From Prevotella sp. (GTDB taxonomy: Bacteria; Bacteroidota; Bacteroidia; Bacteroidales; Bacteroidaceae), in assembly GCA_017632825.1 (NCBI GenBank), contig JAGBQP010000046.1:1-15689 (forward strand): a DNA stretch of 15,689 bases. The letters are read 5' to 3'. The notes beneath the pieces are model-generated. The model made no database searches. It was not told where the DNA came from and saw only the letters and a program-made list of their open reading frames with translations. Made by a program: the position numbers and the translations under genes. Below are positions 12,890-15,689 of the stretch, one piece after another; the first letter of the stretch is position 1, and each line of letters begins with the position of its first letter.

Positions 12890-15689
12890 CTACTCCTCAG
12901 TGGGCAGCATAACCACCTCAGCGCGGTTGCCGGCAGCCACCACCTTCTTGACAAAGGCCGCAATGCTCTCCGGTGTCTGTGCGTTGACCACCTTCTCGTA
13001 GTCGGTATGGAAGTCGAGGCCATACTTACGCCATGTATTGATGCGTCCCATCCAGTAGCCGTTCTGCTTCAACTGGTCACCGTGGTTCTTCAGCATATAC
13101 TCCTTCACCTTCTGCAGTTTGTCGGGGTCGCAACCCTTGGTGAGAGCCTCCACCTCGGCGCGCATAATCATGAGTGCGGTGTCAGCCTTCTCAGGCTTCA
13201 TGGGACAGTAGGCATAGATGGTAGCCTCAGTACCGAAGTCGTCGCGGCTCATGCTGGCGCTGCTGCTGACGGTGTAGGCTGCGCTGGCCTCCTCGCGTAT
13301 CTTCTTCAGATACTCCATCGACAGAATCTGTCCGGCCATCGATGCCTGGATACTGTTCTCCAGTGTGTAGGGCAACTTCTTCGAGTTCCACACCATCACG
13401 CCAATAGCCTTGGGCGTCTCTGCCTTATGTCTGAAATTGTTGATGACGGTGCCCTTAAAGTCGGTGCTGACATCCTTACCCTTCACAATCTTCTTCTGCG
13501 AGGGCAGTGAGGCTATGTACTGCTCAATGAGCGGACGGATCGTAGCCTCATCGAAGTTACCAATAATATTAAAGGTAAAGGCGGCAGCGTTAGCCGTGCG
13601 TTCCTTAGCCATCTGGAGTATGCGGTCGTAATCAACGTTCTTCAGGTCTTCCACCGTCATCGACTTGAAGCGCGGATTGTGACAGGTGAGTGTCAGGTTT
13701 AGCGAGTCACTGAACACGGCTTCGGGCTGCAACAGACGGTTCTTCATCTGTACCTCTGCGGTCTGCATCAGCTGGTCCACGCTCTGCTGGTCTTTCTTGA
13801 TGTCGCCTGTCATGTAGAGATAGACGAGCTGCAGCATCGTCTCCACGTCGGTAGGCGTTGACGAGCCGCTGACGTGGGTACGCTGGGTACTCATCGACAG
13901 CGATGCACCTGCAATCTTTCCAGCCAGCGCCTTGATGAGTTCGTTGTGCGAGAAGCCTGCCAGACCGCTGGCCTCCACCACATCGTCGAAGACCTGCAGG
14001 TTGGCATACTCCTTCACGTCGTAAAGGGCAGAGCCACCCCAGCCTTCGCCGCTGAGCATCACCTGGTCTTTCTTCAGGTCGGTCTTCTTCAGCACGACTG
14101 TTGCGCCATTCGACAGCGTCAGCTCGGTATAACCGAACAAGTCGTTCTTCACCTCTTTTACTATAGAGCCCTTCTTAGGCATCGTTGTCATGAGGGGCTC
14201 ATCCTTCACGTTGTCCACGTAAGCTTCCAACTTCTCGGCGCGTGCAGCCTTGATAGCGCCCAGCAGTCCCTCTTCGGTGGGATAGACGGCACCGTCCTTC
14301 TCCTGATTGAAGCTCAGCACCACCATGTTCGAGTCGTTCTCGGGTACCAGCTCCTTCATCACCATATTGATATTCTCCAGCGGCAGAGCGGGCACCACCT
14401 GCTTCATCAGCTGGTAAGAGTCGTCAATTGAGGGGATGGGCTCGTTAGCCAGGAAGTGCTGCACATACTGGTTGACGAACGATGCATTGTAGCGCTTGTC
14501 CTTATTCGAGTACTGTTTGTCGAGTGAGCTCAGGGTGTTGGCCTTCACGCGGCCGTACTCTGTAGCGGTAAAGCCGAACTCAGCAGCGCGGCGCACTTCG
14601 GCGAAGACGCGCTGCAGGGCCTCGTTCATCTTACCGTCCTTAGGCACAACGGCGATATCGAGAGCATCTTTCGTTCTCGACAGCAGATAGGTACCGTCGC
14701 CCACCTGTGCCTGCAGATAGGGGCAGTCAGGCTCCTGTGCCATCTCAGCCAGACGACTGTTCAGCATGCCGAGCGCAGTATTCTTCATGTAGCTGGTCAG
14801 CAGATAGACCACCGACGTCTTGACAGAGTCGGGTATGGCGTCGTGCTTGATCATCACCTCTACCATATTGATTCGCTGCTCCTTGTCCTTATCGATGACC
14901 ACGATGGGTTCGTTGTTGTCGGGCACGTTCTCAGCCACCACCTTGGCTGCATCGGCAGCTGGTTTGGCTATCTGCGAGAACATGGTCTTGATTTTCTGCT
15001 CCACCTGGTTAACATCGATGTCGCCCACCACGATGATGCCCTGGTTGTCGGGGCGATACCACTTCTCGTAGTACGACTGCAGGAACGGACGCTCGAAGTT
15101 GTCGATAATCTCCATCAGACCGATGGGCATGCGGTGACCATACTTAGAACCGGGATAGAGTTTCGGCAGGTCGCGCTCCAGCATACGCATCTGGGCTGAT
15201 GTACGCAAGCGCCACTCTTCGTGAATGACGCCGCGCTCCTTCTCAATCTCCTCCTGCTCCAGCAGCAGTCCGTCGGCCCAGTCCCACAGAATCATCAGAC
15301 ACGAGTCGATGATGCCCTCACGTGTTGTGGGCACATTGCTAATGTTATAGACCGTCTGGTCAATCGATGTATAGGCGTTCAGGTCGGTACCGAACTTCAC
15401 GCCGACACTTTCGCACCAGCGAAGCAGCTCGTTACCTTTGAAGTGCTTCGAGCCGTTGAAGGCCATGTGCTCCAGGAAGTGGGCCAGACCGCGCTGGTTG
15501 TCGTTCTCCTGAATAGAGCCCACCTTCTGTGCTATGTAGAACTCAGCACGCTGCTCGGGCCACGCATTGTGACGAATGTAGTAAGTCAGTCCGTTATCCA
15601 GTTTGCCAATACGCACTTCAGGGTCAACGGGAATGTTCGGCATCTGCTGAGCTACAACAGACACTACGGCTACCGTGGCAAACAGCACC
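12890..15689 (-). CDS. M16 family zinc metallopeptidase (insulinase-like), 5' end cut off
   Basis: This is a secreted or periplasmic zinc peptidase of the pitrilysin/insulinase family, with two M16 halves in one chain. Numbering from the GTG at 15688: the inverted zinc motif HFLEH (70-74) and the third ligand Glu151, in EKERGVIHEE, are 76 residues apart as expected. The second, non-catalytic half starts near 525 with LSNGATVVLKKTDL. At least 932 residues are present, close to the full family length of about 940. The codon at 15688 is GTG and lies inside a hydrophobic stretch ending AVVSVVAQQ, which looks like the end of a signal peptide. The real start is therefore most likely a few codons past the window edge. 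It ends 65 bases before metK. Substrate unknown. Confidence 0.93.
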   Translation of the reverse strand, partial: VLFATVAVVSVVAQQMPNIPVDPEVRIGKLDNGLTYYIRHNAWPEQRAEFYIAQKVGSIQENDNQRGLAHFLEHMAFNGSKHFKGNELLRWCESVGVKFGTDLNAYTSIDQTVYNISNVPTTREGIIDSCLMILWDWADGLLLEQEEIEKERGVIHEEWRLRTSAQMRMLERDLPKLYPGSKYGHRMPIGLMEIIDNFERPFLQSYYEKWYRPDNQGIIVVGDIDVNQVEQKIKTMFSQIAKPAADAAKVVAENVPDNNEPIVVIDKDKEQRINMVEVMIKHDAIPDSVKTSVVYLLTSYMKNTALGMLNSRLAEMAQEPDCPYLQAQVGDGTYLLSRTKDALDIAVVPKDGKMNEALQRVFAEVRRAAEFGFTATEYGRVKANTLSSLDKQYSNKDKRYNASFVNQYVQHFLANEPIPSIDDSYQLMKQVVPALPLENINMVMKELVPENDSNMVVLSFNQEKDGAVYPTEEGLLGAIKAARAEKLEAYVDNVKDEPLMTTMPKKGSIVKEVKNDLFGYTELTLSNGATVVLKKTDLKKDQVMLSGEGWGGSALYDVKEYANLQVFDDVVEASGLAGFSHNELIKALAGKIAGASLSMSTQRTHVSGSSTPTDVETMLQLVYLYMTGDIKKDQQSVDQLMQTAEVQMKNRLLQPEAVFSDSLNLTLTCHNPRFKSMTVEDLKNVDYDRILQMAKERTANAAAFTFNIIGNFDEATIRPLIEQYIASLPSQKKIVKGKDVSTDFKGTVINNFRHKAETPKAIGVMVWNSKKLPYTLENSIQASMAGQILSMEYLKKIREEASAAYTVSSSASMSRDDFGTEATIYAYCPMKPEKADTALMIMRAEVEALTKGCDPDKLQKVKEYMLKNHGDQLKQNGYWMGRINTWRKYGLDFHTDYEKVVNAQTPESIAAFVKKVVAAGNRAEVVMLPTEE

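Noticed and set aside
15686..15688. Start of the M16 peptidase at 15688
   Set aside because: The codon is GTG inside a signal peptide-like hydrophobic run at the window edge, so the true start is most likely outside the window.

Overview
The window looks like chromosomal DNA of a Bacteroidales bacterium, most likely Prevotella or a close relative. The evidence is a fused SecDF, a DUF4271–hemD–rnpA–yidD gene string, a rhomboid/EEP pair beside an HU gene, promoters of the Bacteroidetes type (TTTG, about 20 bases, TAnnTTTG), and the end of a GH51-type arabinofuranosidase. No tool or database was used, so the genus is inferred.

Layout. Bases 2-334 hold the 3' end of a plus-strand GH51-like glycosidase, closed by a strong terminator. 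Bases 335-1025 hold no credible gene. They contain two inverted 93-bp copies of a structured GTGGGGTT-rich element, a small C/G-rich REP-like motif, several hairpins and the terminator of secDF. Minus-strand secDF (1026-4073) follows, with its own promoter. Next come an EEP-family membrane hydrolase and a rhomboid protease, both minus strand and probably one operon. They diverge from a plus-strand HU gene at 6505-6777. An SDR dehydrogenase, tRNA-Gln(TTG) and tyrS lie on the minus strand from 6942 to 9234. From 9342 to 12824 a tight minus-strand cluster reads metK, DUF4271, hemD, rnpA, yidD in transcription order. The window closes with a minus-strand M16 zinc metallopeptidase whose true start lies past the right edge.

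How it works together. Most genes are housekeeping. SecDF and YidD serve protein export and membrane insertion. RnpA, TyrS and tRNA-Gln serve tRNA maturation and decoding. MetK makes S-adenosylmethionine and HemD makes uroporphyrinogen III, the substrate of SAM-dependent uroporphyrinogen methylation, so the metK/hemD pairing has metabolic logic. HU is a nucleoid protein. The accessory parts are the glycosidase end and the SDR sugar-acid dehydrogenase, which suggest plant polysaccharide use.

The most unusual part is not a protein. It is the inverted pair of 93-bp elements at 505-597 and 715-807. They align without a gap at about 71 percent identity, with divergence concentrated in a hairpin tip whose pairing is largely kept. 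Compact regulatory layouts are also visible around tRNA-Gln, tyrS, secDF and metK.
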